Shown: piece after piece, positions 34,678 to 43,260 of the stretch
How positions within the stretch are numbered: position 1 is the stretch's first letter
Layout of the letters: every line of letters begins with the position of its first letter
From: Pseudomonadota bacterium
Lineage (GTDB): Bacteria > Pseudomonadota > Gammaproteobacteria > Steroidobacterales > Woeseiaceae
Reading direction: 5' to 3'
Assembly (NCBI GenBank): GCA_022563195.1
Contig: JADFNV010000009.1
Location: forward strand, 1 to 64,000
Length of the DNA: 64,000 bases
The notes under the pieces: generated by a model
Database searches by the model: none
Told to the model about the DNA's origin: nothing
The model's input: only the letters and a program-made list of their open reading frames with translations
Made by a program: the position numbers and the translations under genes

Positions 34678-36033
34678 ATGCATAGCAAGATTCGATTATC
34701 TCTTACAGTTTGCGTTGCACTGATTTCCGGTGCGCTGGCAATGACAACCGCCACCGCTGCGCAGAAAAAGGATGACCAACGCCCGGTGCAAAAAACAAGG
34801 CAGGCTCAGGCTGTCAGCAAAGCGGTCTATGACAAGATTACGAAAGCCCAGGAAAAGGTCGATGAGAAAGACTATGCGGGGGCGCTGAGGCTGCTGGAAA
34901 ACCTCTACAATCCCGACAAGCTGACCGAGTATGAGCAGGCCAACGTACTCAACTACATCGGCTTTGTTTACTACAACATGGACGACATAGACAACGCGAT
35001 TCGCATCTATGAGCTCATGCTGAGGATCGAGACTCTCGAAGAGCAGACTAGGAAATCGACCACGTATACGCTCGCCCAGCTTTTCACGATGGAGGAGCAG
35101 TACAGCAGGGCGTTGACGACGCTGGACAAGTGGTTTTTGCTGGAGACTAACCCGGCACCGGAACCCTTCATTTTAAAAGCGCAAAACCTGTACCAGGTAA
35201 AGCGTTACAAGGAGATGATCAAGCCAATCGAAAATGCAATGCAGGTCGCAAGAAATCGTTCGAGGCCGGTTAAAGAGGATTGGTATGTATTGCTGAACTT
35301 CGCATATTTTTCGGATGAAAATTATTACAAGGTGCGCGACATTCAGAAAATTCTGCTGGAATCCTGGCCCAAGAAGAATTACTGGTTTTCACTGGCCGGC
35401 GCATTCACGGAACTCGGTGAGGACAATAATTTGATCAATGCCTACGGTGCAGCACACACACAGGGAATGCTGGGAAAAGAATCTGAGCTTGTGACGATGG
35501 CACAGCTTTTCTTGCAGCGTGAAGTGCCTTATGCGGCTGCGAAACTGATTGAAAAGGAAATGGCCGCCGGTCGAGTAGCCAAGAATGCAAAGAACTATCG
35601 CCTTTTGTCGCAGGCATGGACGCTCGCAATGGAAGACGAAAAATCCATACCTGCACTCACTGCGGCGGCGCAACTCACTGATGACGGGGAGCTGGATCTG
35701 CGTCTGGGCAATGCCTACCTGAATACTAGTCAGTATTCCGACTGTGCGACTTCCGTGCGTACAGCTTTGCGCAAAGGCAAACTCAAGAGTATCGATTACG
35801 CCCAGATTTCTCTCGGTATGTGCTTGTATAACTTGCGACAATATACATCGGCAATCAAATCTTTCCGCGTCGCATCACGTACATCACGTTCCAAACGGAC
35901 GGCGAACCAATGGATCAGTGTTATCAACGCTGATATTGCGAGGAACAAGCAGATTCGCATGGCTGAGGAGGCCGCTCGCAAGAAACGCCAGGAACTCGCG
36001 GACAAGCGTGCGAGGAGTACCCGAACGTATTAG
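34678..36033 (+). CDS. TPR-repeat periplasmic protein of the TonB operon
   Basis: A 451-residue protein with a signal peptide (about 1-29, ending TATAA) and multiple tetratricopeptide-like repeats from about 45 to 425. Examples are YAGALRLLENLYNPDKLTEYEQ, NYIGFVYYNMDDIDNAIRIYELM and GNAYLNTSQYSDCATSVRTALR. The C-terminus is very basic (AARKKRQELADKRARS). TPR proteins regularly end TtpC-ExbBD-TonB2 operons and help TonB2 function in Vibrio. RBS AAGGA. Last gene of the operon. Confidence 0.87.
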   Translation: MHSKIRLSLTVCVALISGALAMTTATAAQKKDDQRPVQKTRQAQAVSKAVYDKITKAQEKVDEKDYAGALRLLENLYNPDKLTEYEQANVLNYIGFVYYNMDDIDNAIRIYELMLRIETLEEQTRKSTTYTLAQLFTMEEQYSRALTTLDKWFLLETNPAPEPFILKAQNLYQVKRYKEMIKPIENAMQVARNRSRPVKEDWYVLLNFAYFSDENYYKVRDIQKILLESWPKKNYWFSLAGAFTELGEDNNLINAYGAAHTQGMLGKESELVTMAQLFLQREVPYAAAKLIEKEMAAGRVAKNAKNYRLLSQAWTLAMEDEKSIPALTAAAQLTDDGELDLRLGNAYLNTSQYSDCATSVRTALRKGKLKSIDYAQISLGMCLYNLRQYTSAIKSFRVASRTSRSKRTANQWISVINADIARNKQIRMAEEAARKKRQELADKRARSTRTY

Positions 36034-36069
36034 CCTGGCCCTTGCGAGACCCACACCCTGAACCAAATC

Positions 36070-36100
36070 GGAACGATGCCTGACTGGTCATCATCGTTCC
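36070..36100. repeat. 9-bp perfect inverted repeat downstream of TPR gene
   Basis: GGAACGATG and CATCGTTCC with a 13-base loop lie between the TPR gene and the ferredoxin gene. No T-tract follows, so it is not a typical intrinsic terminator. It may slow or protect the TonB operon mRNA end. Confidence 0.5.
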
Positions 36101-36137
36101 AGATGTGCGCACCGCTGGAACCTAATTAGCCAATCCA

Positions 36138-36458
36138 ATGCCGAAAATCATCTATATCACACAGGACGGTACACGCCACGAAGTCGACGTCGAAACCGGT
36201 TATTCGGTCATGGAAGGCGCGATCAATCATGATATTGAAGGTATTATCGCGGAGTGTGGCGGGGCATGCGCGTGCGCAACCTGTCACAGTTATATTGACG
36301 AAGCATGGATGGATCGCATCCCGGCAATGGACGACATGGAAGACAGTATGCTCGATGCCGCGTATGAGCGAAAATCAAACAGCCGCCTGACTTGTCAGAT
36401 TGAGGTCAAGGAAGAACTCGATGGCCTGGTCGTCCATGTTGGCGATAACGATTACTAA
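36138..36458 (+). CDS. [2Fe-2S] ferredoxin, adrenodoxin type
   Basis: A 106-residue soluble ferredoxin. Cluster ligands C40, C46, C49 and C86 give C-x5-C-x2-C-x36-C, the adrenodoxin/putidaredoxin pattern, as opposed to plant-type ferredoxin. Such proteins donate electrons to P450s or serve Fe-S assembly (Fdx). No P450 or isc gene is adjacent. It starts 104 bases after the TPR gene and is followed 25 bases later by a peroxiredoxin, so the two may be co-transcribed. Confidence 0.93.
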   Translation: MPKIIYITQDGTRHEVDVETGYSVMEGAINHDIEGIIAECGGACACATCHSYIDEAWMDRIPAMDDMEDSMLDAAYERKSNSRLTCQIEVKEELDGLVVHVGDNDY

Positions 36459-36483
36459 TTCCAATCGCTCGAGGAGAAACACG

Positions 36484-36966
36484 ATGACGGTACAGACGGG
36501 CGAAAAAATGCCTTCGGGTAGCTTCAGTATCATGACAGATTCCGGCCCAGGCGAATTATCCACTGACGAATTGTTTTCAGGAAAAAAAGTGGTCCTGATA
36601 TCTGTGCCGGGCGCATTTACTCCGACTTGTTCGATAAATCACCTGCCAGGATTTGTTGATCAGGCCGACGCTCTGGCCGCCAAGGGCGTCGACACGATTG
36701 CCTGCATGGCCGTCAACGACGTCTTCGTCATGCACGCCTGGGGTAAAGATCGTGACGTCGGCGACAAGGTCATCATGCTCGCCGACGGCAACGGTGACTA
36801 TGCACGGGCGCTCGAACTTGAGCTGGATGCGTCGGGTTTCGGTATGGGCATGCGCGGGCAGCGATTCGCGCTGATTGTCGATGACGGCGTTGCCACTCAC
36901 GTTGCTATCGAAGCAGCCGGGCAGTTCGAGGTCAGCAAGGCCGAGGCTATCCTCGAAAACCTTTAA
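36484..36966 (+). CDS. Peroxiredoxin, Prx5 type
   Basis: A 160-residue thiol peroxidase of the Prx5 group: peroxidatic C49 in PGAFTPTCS, the family's PGAFTPTC signature, with SINHLPGFVDQAD and GMRGQRFALIVDDGV downstream. It reduces H2O2 and alkyl hydroperoxides, normally with glutathione/glutaredoxin or thioredoxin. The frame is open upstream to 36400 inside the ferredoxin gene, but ATG 36484 is preceded by AGGAG and matches the family start. The stop lies five bases from the convergent etfA stop. Confidence 0.94.
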   Translation: MTVQTGEKMPSGSFSIMTDSGPGELSTDELFSGKKVVLISVPGAFTPTCSINHLPGFVDQADALAAKGVDTIACMAVNDVFVMHAWGKDRDVGDKVIMLADGNGDYARALELELDASGFGMGMRGQRFALIVDDGVATHVAIEAAGQFEVSKAEAILENL

Positions 36967-36970
36967 CAGC

Positions 36971-37912
36971 TCATTCCAACGCTGCCGTAAATTCAGGTAC
37001 GAGTGTGAACAGGTCGCCGACGAGGCCAATGTCGGCCACCTCGAAGATCGGTGCTTCGCCGTCCTTGTTGATGGCGACAATCGTGCCCGCGTCCTTGATG
37101 CCCGTCAGGTGCTGAATTGCACCGGATATGCCGATCGCCACGTACAGGGCCGGTGCAATTATTTTGCCCGTCTGGCCCACCTGCATCTCGTTGGGGACGT
37201 ATCCAGCGTCAACAGCGGCTCGTGACGCTCCAACGCCTGCACCGAGCTTGTCGGCGAGGGCAAAAATAATATCAAAATTCTCCGTGCTGCCAAGCGCGCG
37301 GCCGCCCGACACGACTCTTGCTGCAGTCTGTAAATCGGGCCTGTCGGATGAACCCGATTTCAACTCGACGAATCGCGTGTGCGTTGGCAGCTCCACCGTG
37401 CATTCAATATTTTCGACAGCCGCTGAATTATCGCTGCCAACTGCCTGGTAGGAAGCCGTTCGCACGGTGGCGACGACAGGTTTATCGGCAGGTGCTTTGA
37501 CGGTCAACACAACGTTACCTGCATAAATCGGTCGCTTGAATGTATGAGGTCCCTCAACGCTCATGATGTCGCTAATCTGGTTAACACCGAGCAGCGCAGC
37601 GACCCGCGGCATCAGGTCCTTGCCGAACGTCGTTGATGGGCCGAACAAGTAGCTGTAGCCATCCGCCAACGCCACGATTTGCGGCGCAATCATCGCCGCC
37701 AGTGAGTTCTTGCTCGAAGCACTCTCGACAGTCAGGACTCGGCTGATGGAATCAAGCTTGGCGGCTTGCGTTGCAACGTCCGATGCAGAATCAGAAAAAA
37801 CAACGACATCCAGTTCGGCTCCATCGATTTCCGCGGCGCAAGCGACAACTTTCGCGGTGCTTGGATTGAGTGTTTGCCCATCATGTTCCGCCACTATCAG
37901 AATCTTCGCCAT
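36971..37912 (-). CDS. etfA: Electron transfer flavoprotein alpha subunit
   Basis: FAD-binding subunit of ETF, which takes electrons from acyl-CoA and other dehydrogenases to ETF-quinone oxidoreductase. 313 residues. The C-terminal FAD domain has GRALGSTENFDI, VGQTGKIIAPALYVAIGISG, AIQHLTGIKDAGTIVAIN and the final VGDLFTLVPE. Its ATG shares a base with the etfB stop at 37912. A role in beta-oxidation fits the acyl-CoA-related genes elsewhere in the window. Confidence 0.96.
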   Translation of the reverse strand: MAKILIVAEHDGQTLNPSTAKVVACAAEIDGAELDVVVFSDSASDVATQAAKLDSISRVLTVESASSKNSLAAMIAPQIVALADGYSYLFGPSTTFGKDLMPRVAALLGVNQISDIMSVEGPHTFKRPIYAGNVVLTVKAPADKPVVATVRTASYQAVGSDNSAAVENIECTVELPTHTRFVELKSGSSDRPDLQTAARVVSGGRALGSTENFDIIFALADKLGAGVGASRAAVDAGYVPNEMQVGQTGKIIAPALYVAIGISGAIQHLTGIKDAGTIVAINKDGEAPIFEVADIGLVGDLFTLVPEFTAALE

Positions 37913-38661
37913 TACAGTAATCCTTTGTCTTTGAGTGCGGAAATAAGGCCAGCGACATCATCCACGATGACGCCTTTTTGACGTTGCTCAGGAGGCTCAA
38001 ACAATATTTCTTCAATTCCCGGGCTCGCTTCGACTCCCAAGTCAGCCATCGGTATTTCGTCCAGCGGCTTCTTCTTTGCTTTCATGATATCGGGCAACTT
38101 GACGTAGCGCGGTTCATTGAGACGCAGATCAACCGTGACTACGGCCGGCAAATCCACTTCAAGTATTTCAAGACCCATGTCGACCTCGCGCGTCACACGC
38201 GCGGTGTCGCCGTTCAATTCCAAATTGGACGCCGAGGTCGCCTGTGGCCGGCCCCACAGAGCCGCAAGCATTTGCCCGGTTTGATTATCATCATTGTCGA
38301 TGGCCTGTTTGCCGAGCAAGACAAGTCCGGGTTCTTCCCGTTTGACGATTTCAAGCAGGGCTCGCGCACGACTAATCGGGTCGGCTGCCGCAGTGGTCTG
38401 AATCAAAATGGCGCGATCGGCACCCATCGCGAGTCCCGTGCGCAGCTGTTGCTGGGATTCGCTGGCGCCTATTGAAATTACGATAACCTCCTTGGCCTCA
38501 CCGCGTTCCCGGATTCGCAATGCTTCCTCGAGCGCGATCTCATCAAACGGGTTGATGCTCATTTTGACGCCAGCGGTGTCAACACCGGTGCCGTCGCTCT
38601 TGACGCGAACGCGCACATTGAAGTCTACGACCCGTTTCAGGCCGACCAGGATTTTGTCCAC
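37912..38661 (-). CDS. etfB: Electron transfer flavoprotein beta subunit
   Basis: AMP-binding beta subunit of ETF, 249 residues, normal length. MDKILVGLKRVVDFNVRVRV is the N-terminus, with SMNPFDEIALEEALRIRE-like sequence and the signature DLPAVVTVDLRLNEPRYVKL. First gene of etfBA, overlapping etfA by one base. Confidence 0.96.
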   Translation of the reverse strand: MDKILVGLKRVVDFNVRVRVKSDGTGVDTAGVKMSINPFDEIALEEALRIRERGEAKEVIVISIGASESQQQLRTGLAMGADRAILIQTTAAADPISRARALLEIVKREEPGLVLLGKQAIDNDDNQTGQMLAALWGRPQATSASNLELNGDTARVTREVDMGLEILEVDLPAVVTVDLRLNEPRYVKLPDIMKAKKKPLDEIPMADLGVEASPGIEEILFEPPEQRQKGVIVDDVAGLISALKDKGLL

Positions 38662-38854
38662 TGATGGTTCCCCAATACTCGAATGTCAAAACAGGCGGGC
38701 GACGCCCACCGCCCGCTATTGTCTATGAGGAATTGTCGGTGTACAAGACTGAATGTCGCGGAAGACGCATGAACTTAATACCAAATCGGCGGGTCGAAAC
38801 AGTCACGGAGCGGATTCCAGCTGAGCGGCCGAGTTCGAAAAATAGGAGATTGGA

Positions 38855-39334
38855 ATGAACGTTAAAATACTTTTGAAACAAAGTCTTATTGTGACTATTT
38901 CATGTATTTTAGTAGCATGTGCGGCTGGCAATGAGGCGCCCGGAGATGATCAACATGCGGTCAAATTCGGAGGTTCAGATTGCATCTCGCAGAGGACTAT
39001 CCGAGACTATGCCGTATTGGACGACAGCAATCTGATCGTCACAGCGGCAGGCCGGCGCAAATACCACGTGGTATTGAGTCGCCGCGCGTTTGGCTTACGA
39101 TCTAATTGGCAGATCGGATTCGTGTCCCCGACAGGTCGGATTTGCTCCGCTTTCAGCGAAATTGTCGTTGACGACGGATTTCGACCCGAGCGAATCACAA
39201 TCGCTTCAGTTAGAAAGCTGACTCCAGAGGATGAAGACGAATTACTCATCCGGTTCGGCAAAAAAGAACCGGAGTTCACACAAGCCCCGGCGACCCAGGA
39301 AGTGGAAGGCGCCGAGGTCGAAGAGCTGGACTGA
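38855..39334 (+). CDS. Hypothetical lipoprotein (DUF6491-like)
   Basis: A 159-residue protein with a lipoprotein signal peptide and lipobox ending LVAC, lipidation at C22. The mature part has DCISQRTIRDYAVLDDSNLIV, a short central RKYHVVLSRRAFGLRSNWQI and a later conserved Cys in GRICSAFSEIVVDDGF, resembling the DUF6491 family. A tail of acidic residues (VEGAEVEELD) ends it. GGAG lies upstream of ATG 38855. Function unknown. A strong terminator follows. Confidence 0.75.
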   Translation: MNVKILLKQSLIVTISCILVACAAGNEAPGDDQHAVKFGGSDCISQRTIRDYAVLDDSNLIVTAAGRRKYHVVLSRRAFGLRSNWQIGFVSPTGRICSAFSEIVVDDGFRPERITIASVRKLTPEDEDELLIRFGKKEPEFTQAPATQEVEGAEVEELD

Positions 39335-39397
39335 GACGTCGACCGGTTCCCGGTAGTACGACTTAGTCACGCAATCCGCAATCTCCGTGCGGACCCG

Positions 39398-39435
39398 CCC
39401 AGCCAGCCGCAAGGCTGGCTGGGTTTTATTTTTTA
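39398..39435 (+). terminator. Rho-independent terminator
   Basis: A perfect 11-bp stem, CCCAGCCAGCC/GGCTGGCTGGG, with a GCAA tetraloop and a T-rich tail at 39424-39435. It ends the lipoprotein transcript and isolates the following CoA-transferase gene, whose own promoter must then lie in the 18 bases after it or inside it; some read-through is likely. Confidence 0.95.
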
Positions 39436-39453
39436 TAGGTCGGACACAGGCTC

Positions 39454-40668
39454 ATGAGTGGCGCGCTAGAGGGGATCAGGATTCTGGACATGAGCCGGGT
39501 ATTGGCCGGCCCATGGGCCGGACAATTGCTTGGTGATTTTGGCGCCGATGTCGTCAAGGTTGAACGACCCGTCGTCGGCGACGATACCCGGCATTGGGGC
39601 CCACCCTGGCTGGACCCAAAAAATGCCTGTGAATCCGCCTATTTCCTATCGACAAATCGCAACAAACGCTCCATCACGGTTGACCTGACAGACCTTGATG
39701 GCCAGGACCTCATTCGGGCGCTTGCGAAAAAAGCTGATGTCTTGATCGAAAATTATCGGGTGGGCACGCTGCCAGGTTACGGGCTCGGTGCCGAAGATCT
39801 TCTGCAATTGAATCCAGCCCTGATTTACTGCTCCATATCCGCTTACGGTCAGCGGAGTTCCCGGTCGAGCGAACCGGGCTACGACGCAATGATCCAGGCA
39901 TCGGCGGGATTGATGAGCATCACGGGAACACCGGACTGCGAGGGTGGCAGCCCACAAAAAGTTGGCGTCGCCGTGTCGGACATTATGGCCGGCATGTATG
40001 CCACGACCGCGATTTTGGCGGCGATTCACCAACGCTCAAAGACCGGGCTGGGGCAGCATATTGATCTGTCCTTGTACGACAGCCAGGCCGCCTGGCTTGC
40101 AAACCAGGCGATGAATTTCCTGATTGGCGGCGAAACGCCTGTGCGTCGTGGCACGGCGCATCCTAATTTGGTGCCATACCAGGCATTTGAGACGTGCAAT
40201 GGTTTCCTGATACTTGCCATCGGCAACGATCGACAATTTGTCCGCTTCGCGAAATGTATTGGCCAACCCGAATTGGCCACGGACACGCGTTTCCAGGACA
40301 ATTCAAAGCGAATCGAGTTCCGTGACACCCTCGTCGACATCCTCGCCACCGTGTTTCGAACACGCAATACCGCACAGTGGCTCAAAGCATTAGGCGATGC
40401 GGACGTGCCGTGTGGACCGATAAACACGATCGATGAGGTACTAACGGGTGCCTACGCAGAGGAACGTGGCCTGGTGCAAACCATGGTTCACCCGATGCAC
40501 GATGCGTTGCCGACCGTAGCGAATCCGGTTCGATTCTCACAGACGCCTGTCAGCTACCGTTTGGCTCCTCCGACTTTGGGACAGCACACGAACGAAATTT
40601 TGACCGAGTGGCTGGACTACACCGACCAGGATATAGAGAAGCTAATCGACGTCGAACGAGTGAAGTGA
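39454..40668 (+). CDS. CaiB/BaiF family CoA transferase
   Basis: A class III CoA transferase of 404 residues. The N-terminal signature is GIRILDMSRVLAGPWAGQLL, followed by LGDFGADVVKVERP. The likely catalytic Asp lies in EPGYDAMIQASAGLMSITG. KVGVAVSDIMAGMYATTAIL and GQHIDLSLYD are typical. These enzymes move CoA between carboxylic acids. The sequence resembles succinyl-CoA:glutarate/dicarboxylate CoA transferases, but the substrate cannot be read. The AddB-like frame begins in phase directly after its stop. Confidence 0.9.
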   Translation: MSGALEGIRILDMSRVLAGPWAGQLLGDFGADVVKVERPVVGDDTRHWGPPWLDPKNACESAYFLSTNRNKRSITVDLTDLDGQDLIRALAKKADVLIENYRVGTLPGYGLGAEDLLQLNPALIYCSISAYGQRSSRSSEPGYDAMIQASAGLMSITGTPDCEGGSPQKVGVAVSDIMAGMYATTAILAAIHQRSKTGLGQHIDLSLYDSQAAWLANQAMNFLIGGETPVRRGTAHPNLVPYQAFETCNGFLILAIGNDRQFVRFAKCIGQPELATDTRFQDNSKRIEFRDTLVDILATVFRTRNTAQWLKALGDADVPCGPINTIDEVLTGAYAEERGLVQTMVHPMHDALPTVANPVRFSQTPVSYRLAPPTLGQHTNEILTEWLDYTDQDIEKLIDVERVK

Positions 40669-43260
40669 TTGTACGACTGGCTTACTGACGCACTGCAAGA
40701 CTCGTCGCATGTGTTGACAGCCAGCCGGCGCCTTGCACGCGTGCTGCAGCTTGAATATGGCGCACAACAAGTCGCAGCAGGCGAGAGCGCCTGGCGCAGT
40801 CCTTCGATCATGTCGTGGCCGAACTGGCTGATGCAAATCATCGCGACCAGCAAAGACCCGCAGTCGCTGCCTACGCGCATCAATGTCCATCAGAGCCGCA
40901 TCCTTTGGGAGCGGTGTCTGCGGCGGGAAGTCAATGACCCGCTACTCAACATTGCGTTGCTCGCTCGACAATCGATGGAGTCCTGGTCACGAATCCACGA
41001 ATGGTCGGTACCGCTCGGTGACTGTGCCGAGGCCGCACAAGGCAAGGACCGGAGGTTGTTTGTGCAAGTGGCGCGAAATTACCAGTCAATTCTCGATCGT
41101 GAAAACTGGATCGATGCGGCGGGACTGCCGCGATTGCTTGTACAACTGATGCATGAGCATAGCGTGGCAGTTCCACCTAAAGTCACGCTTGCCGGTTTTG
41201 ATCGAATTGTTCCCCAGGTCGATTTGCTGCTCGACGTGCTCAGAAACGCCGGTTGCGATGTCGTGATTGCATCGAATACACAGGCACCAGGCTCCGGCAT
41301 CTTACATCGGTATGAGAACACGGATGCGGAATTGCGCGCGGCCGGTGCCTGGGCGAGGAGCAAACTCGATCAATCCGGTGAGCAGTGCATCGCCATAATT
41401 GTGCCCGGTCTTGAACAGGATGCACCTCGCTATGCACGCCTTCTCAAGGAGGGCTTGTTGCCTGGCTGGCAATGTGGGGACGCGCGATATGACGGTGTTG
41501 TCAATGTATCCTATGGAAGAAACCTGGCGGCGTATCCCGCAATTTCGATTGCCACTCTCGCGCTGCGCTGGTTGTGCAAGGATCTTTCGACCTCCGAAGT
41601 CAGCCTGTTGCTGCGGTCACCCATGCTCGGTCAATCGGGCGACGACGGCCGCAGTCGACTTGAATTGCGCCTGCGGCAGTCGCCCGACCGCCTTTGGTCG
41701 CCCGCAATGTTGCTTGCTGAACTCAATCGGCGACGCGATTCACCCAATGCCAATGACTGGCTTGAACGCCTGCGGGCACTGAGTGATTGCCGGTCGGGAT
41801 TGCCGCAACGCAATTCGCCTTCTGCCTGGGCGGCATTATTCGACGCTTTGCTCGACACGCTGGGTTGGCCTGGCAGTGGGTCCTTGAACAGCCACGAATT
41901 TCAACTCATCAACCGCTGGCGCGAGCTGCTAAATGATCTTGCCCGCCTTGAGCTCGTAACTCCGGCGATGACCAGCGCGGAAGCTCTGGGCCGACTGCTT
42001 ACGATGGCTAAGGAGACAGTATTTCAACCCGAAGCCGCGGGCGCACTGGTGCACCTTCTCGGTCCTCTTGAGGCTGCCGGTATGCAGTTCGACCAACTGT
42101 GGGTTGCCGGACTGAGTGCCAGCGACTGGCCTCCTGCGGGCCGGCCATTGGCACTGGTGTCTCGAGACCTGCAAAGACGTCACGGCATGCCGGATGCTGA
42201 TCCGCAGGATACGCTCGACTACGCACATCGCGTAATTTCGCGATTGATCAGTAGTTCGCCTCAGACTGTCTGTAGCTATCCACGAACCGACAATAATGCA
42301 GAGCAAACGGTCACTGCATTGCTCGCTGAGTTCGATATTGAGGCAACAGCCGGTCCGGAGGATCCGCTTTGGCACGCATCGCAATGGGTGAACGCGGCGA
42401 CTGTGGCGACGGTGACATCAGATCCGGTGCCACCGGTAAGCGACGATGAGACGATTGCCGGCGGGGCGGCGACGATACAACGGCAGCTTACGGATCCTTT
42501 TTCGGCATTCGTTTTCGGCCGGCTCGGAGTACGAGCGCTCTCCGCAATCACGGCGGGTCTTGCACCAGGCATCCGCGGAAACCTGATACACAGCGCACTG
42601 CATCGTTTGTACACAGACTTGCCAGACAGCCACGCCATAGCCGGTTGGAACGAGAAGGACATCAATGACCGTGTGCAATCCGCAGTGGCAGCGTCTTTTC
42701 ACCAACTGGAGCGCAACGCGGATCCGGTATTGCAATACCTGTTGATGCTCGAGCGTCGACGTGTCGGCGAACTTCTCAAAGGCGTCATCGCAATGGATGC
42801 TGCTCGAGAGACATTCGAGATTGCAAGTGTCGAGAATGCTGTTGATGCCGAAATCAATGGCATACGGTTGCACTTGCGCTATGACCGCGTCGATCGTGTT
42901 GATGGTGGCCAGGTGGTCGTTTTGGATTACAAGACCGGCGCACCGAAGCGCCTGCTCGATCGCAATGGCGACCCCAAAGAAATGCAACTGCTTACCTACG
43001 CCTGCGCTATTTCGGATCCGATCGCGGGAATTGGACTGGTCAATATCGACACACGCAATATCGCGATCGATGCGGTCGGCAGGACGTTCACGCCCGATTT
43101 GGATTGGGATGCAGCGCTCCCGAGATGGCTGGAGCGGGTCAGGAATGCGGCGGGAGAGATCCGGAATGGCGATGTCCGAATCAATGCATGGCAGACGACT
43201 AAGGACGCGAGACCGCTGAGCCTGCTGAGTCGAATTGGGGAGCTCCGTCGTGACGCCTGA
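40669..43260 (+). CDS. AddB-like DNA repair protein with PD-(D/E)XK nuclease
   Basis: An 863-residue protein related to AddB and to the family described as probable DNA repair protein. The N-terminal half is a degenerate helicase-like region. The C-terminal nuclease has GIRGNLIHSALHRLYTDLP and D753-Y754-K755 in VVLDYKTGAPKRLL. I see no Fe-S cysteine set like that of Bacillus AddB. TTG 40669 follows the CoA-transferase stop directly and in the same frame; conserved ASRRLARVLQLEYG near residue 18 excludes much later starts. It is co-transcribed with an AddA-like helicase, overlapping it by 11 bases. Confidence 0.85.
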   Translation: MYDWLTDALQDSSHVLTASRRLARVLQLEYGAQQVAAGESAWRSPSIMSWPNWLMQIIATSKDPQSLPTRINVHQSRILWERCLRREVNDPLLNIALLARQSMESWSRIHEWSVPLGDCAEAAQGKDRRLFVQVARNYQSILDRENWIDAAGLPRLLVQLMHEHSVAVPPKVTLAGFDRIVPQVDLLLDVLRNAGCDVVIASNTQAPGSGILHRYENTDAELRAAGAWARSKLDQSGEQCIAIIVPGLEQDAPRYARLLKEGLLPGWQCGDARYDGVVNVSYGRNLAAYPAISIATLALRWLCKDLSTSEVSLLLRSPMLGQSGDDGRSRLELRLRQSPDRLWSPAMLLAELNRRRDSPNANDWLERLRALSDCRSGLPQRNSPSAWAALFDALLDTLGWPGSGSLNSHEFQLINRWRELLNDLARLELVTPAMTSAEALGRLLTMAKETVFQPEAAGALVHLLGPLEAAGMQFDQLWVAGLSASDWPPAGRPLALVSRDLQRRHGMPDADPQDTLDYAHRVISRLISSSPQTVCSYPRTDNNAEQTVTALLAEFDIEATAGPEDPLWHASQWVNAATVATVTSDPVPPVSDDETIAGGAATIQRQLTDPFSAFVFGRLGVRALSAITAGLAPGIRGNLIHSALHRLYTDLPDSHAIAGWNEKDINDRVQSAVAASFHQLERNADPVLQYLLMLERRRVGELLKGVIAMDAARETFEIASVENAVDAEINGIRLHLRYDRVDRVDGGQVVVLDYKTGAPKRLLDRNGDPKEMQLLTYACAISDPIAGIGLVNIDTRNIAIDAVGRTFTPDLDWDAALPRWLERVRNAAGEIRNGDVRINAWQTTKDARPLSLLSRIGELRRDA

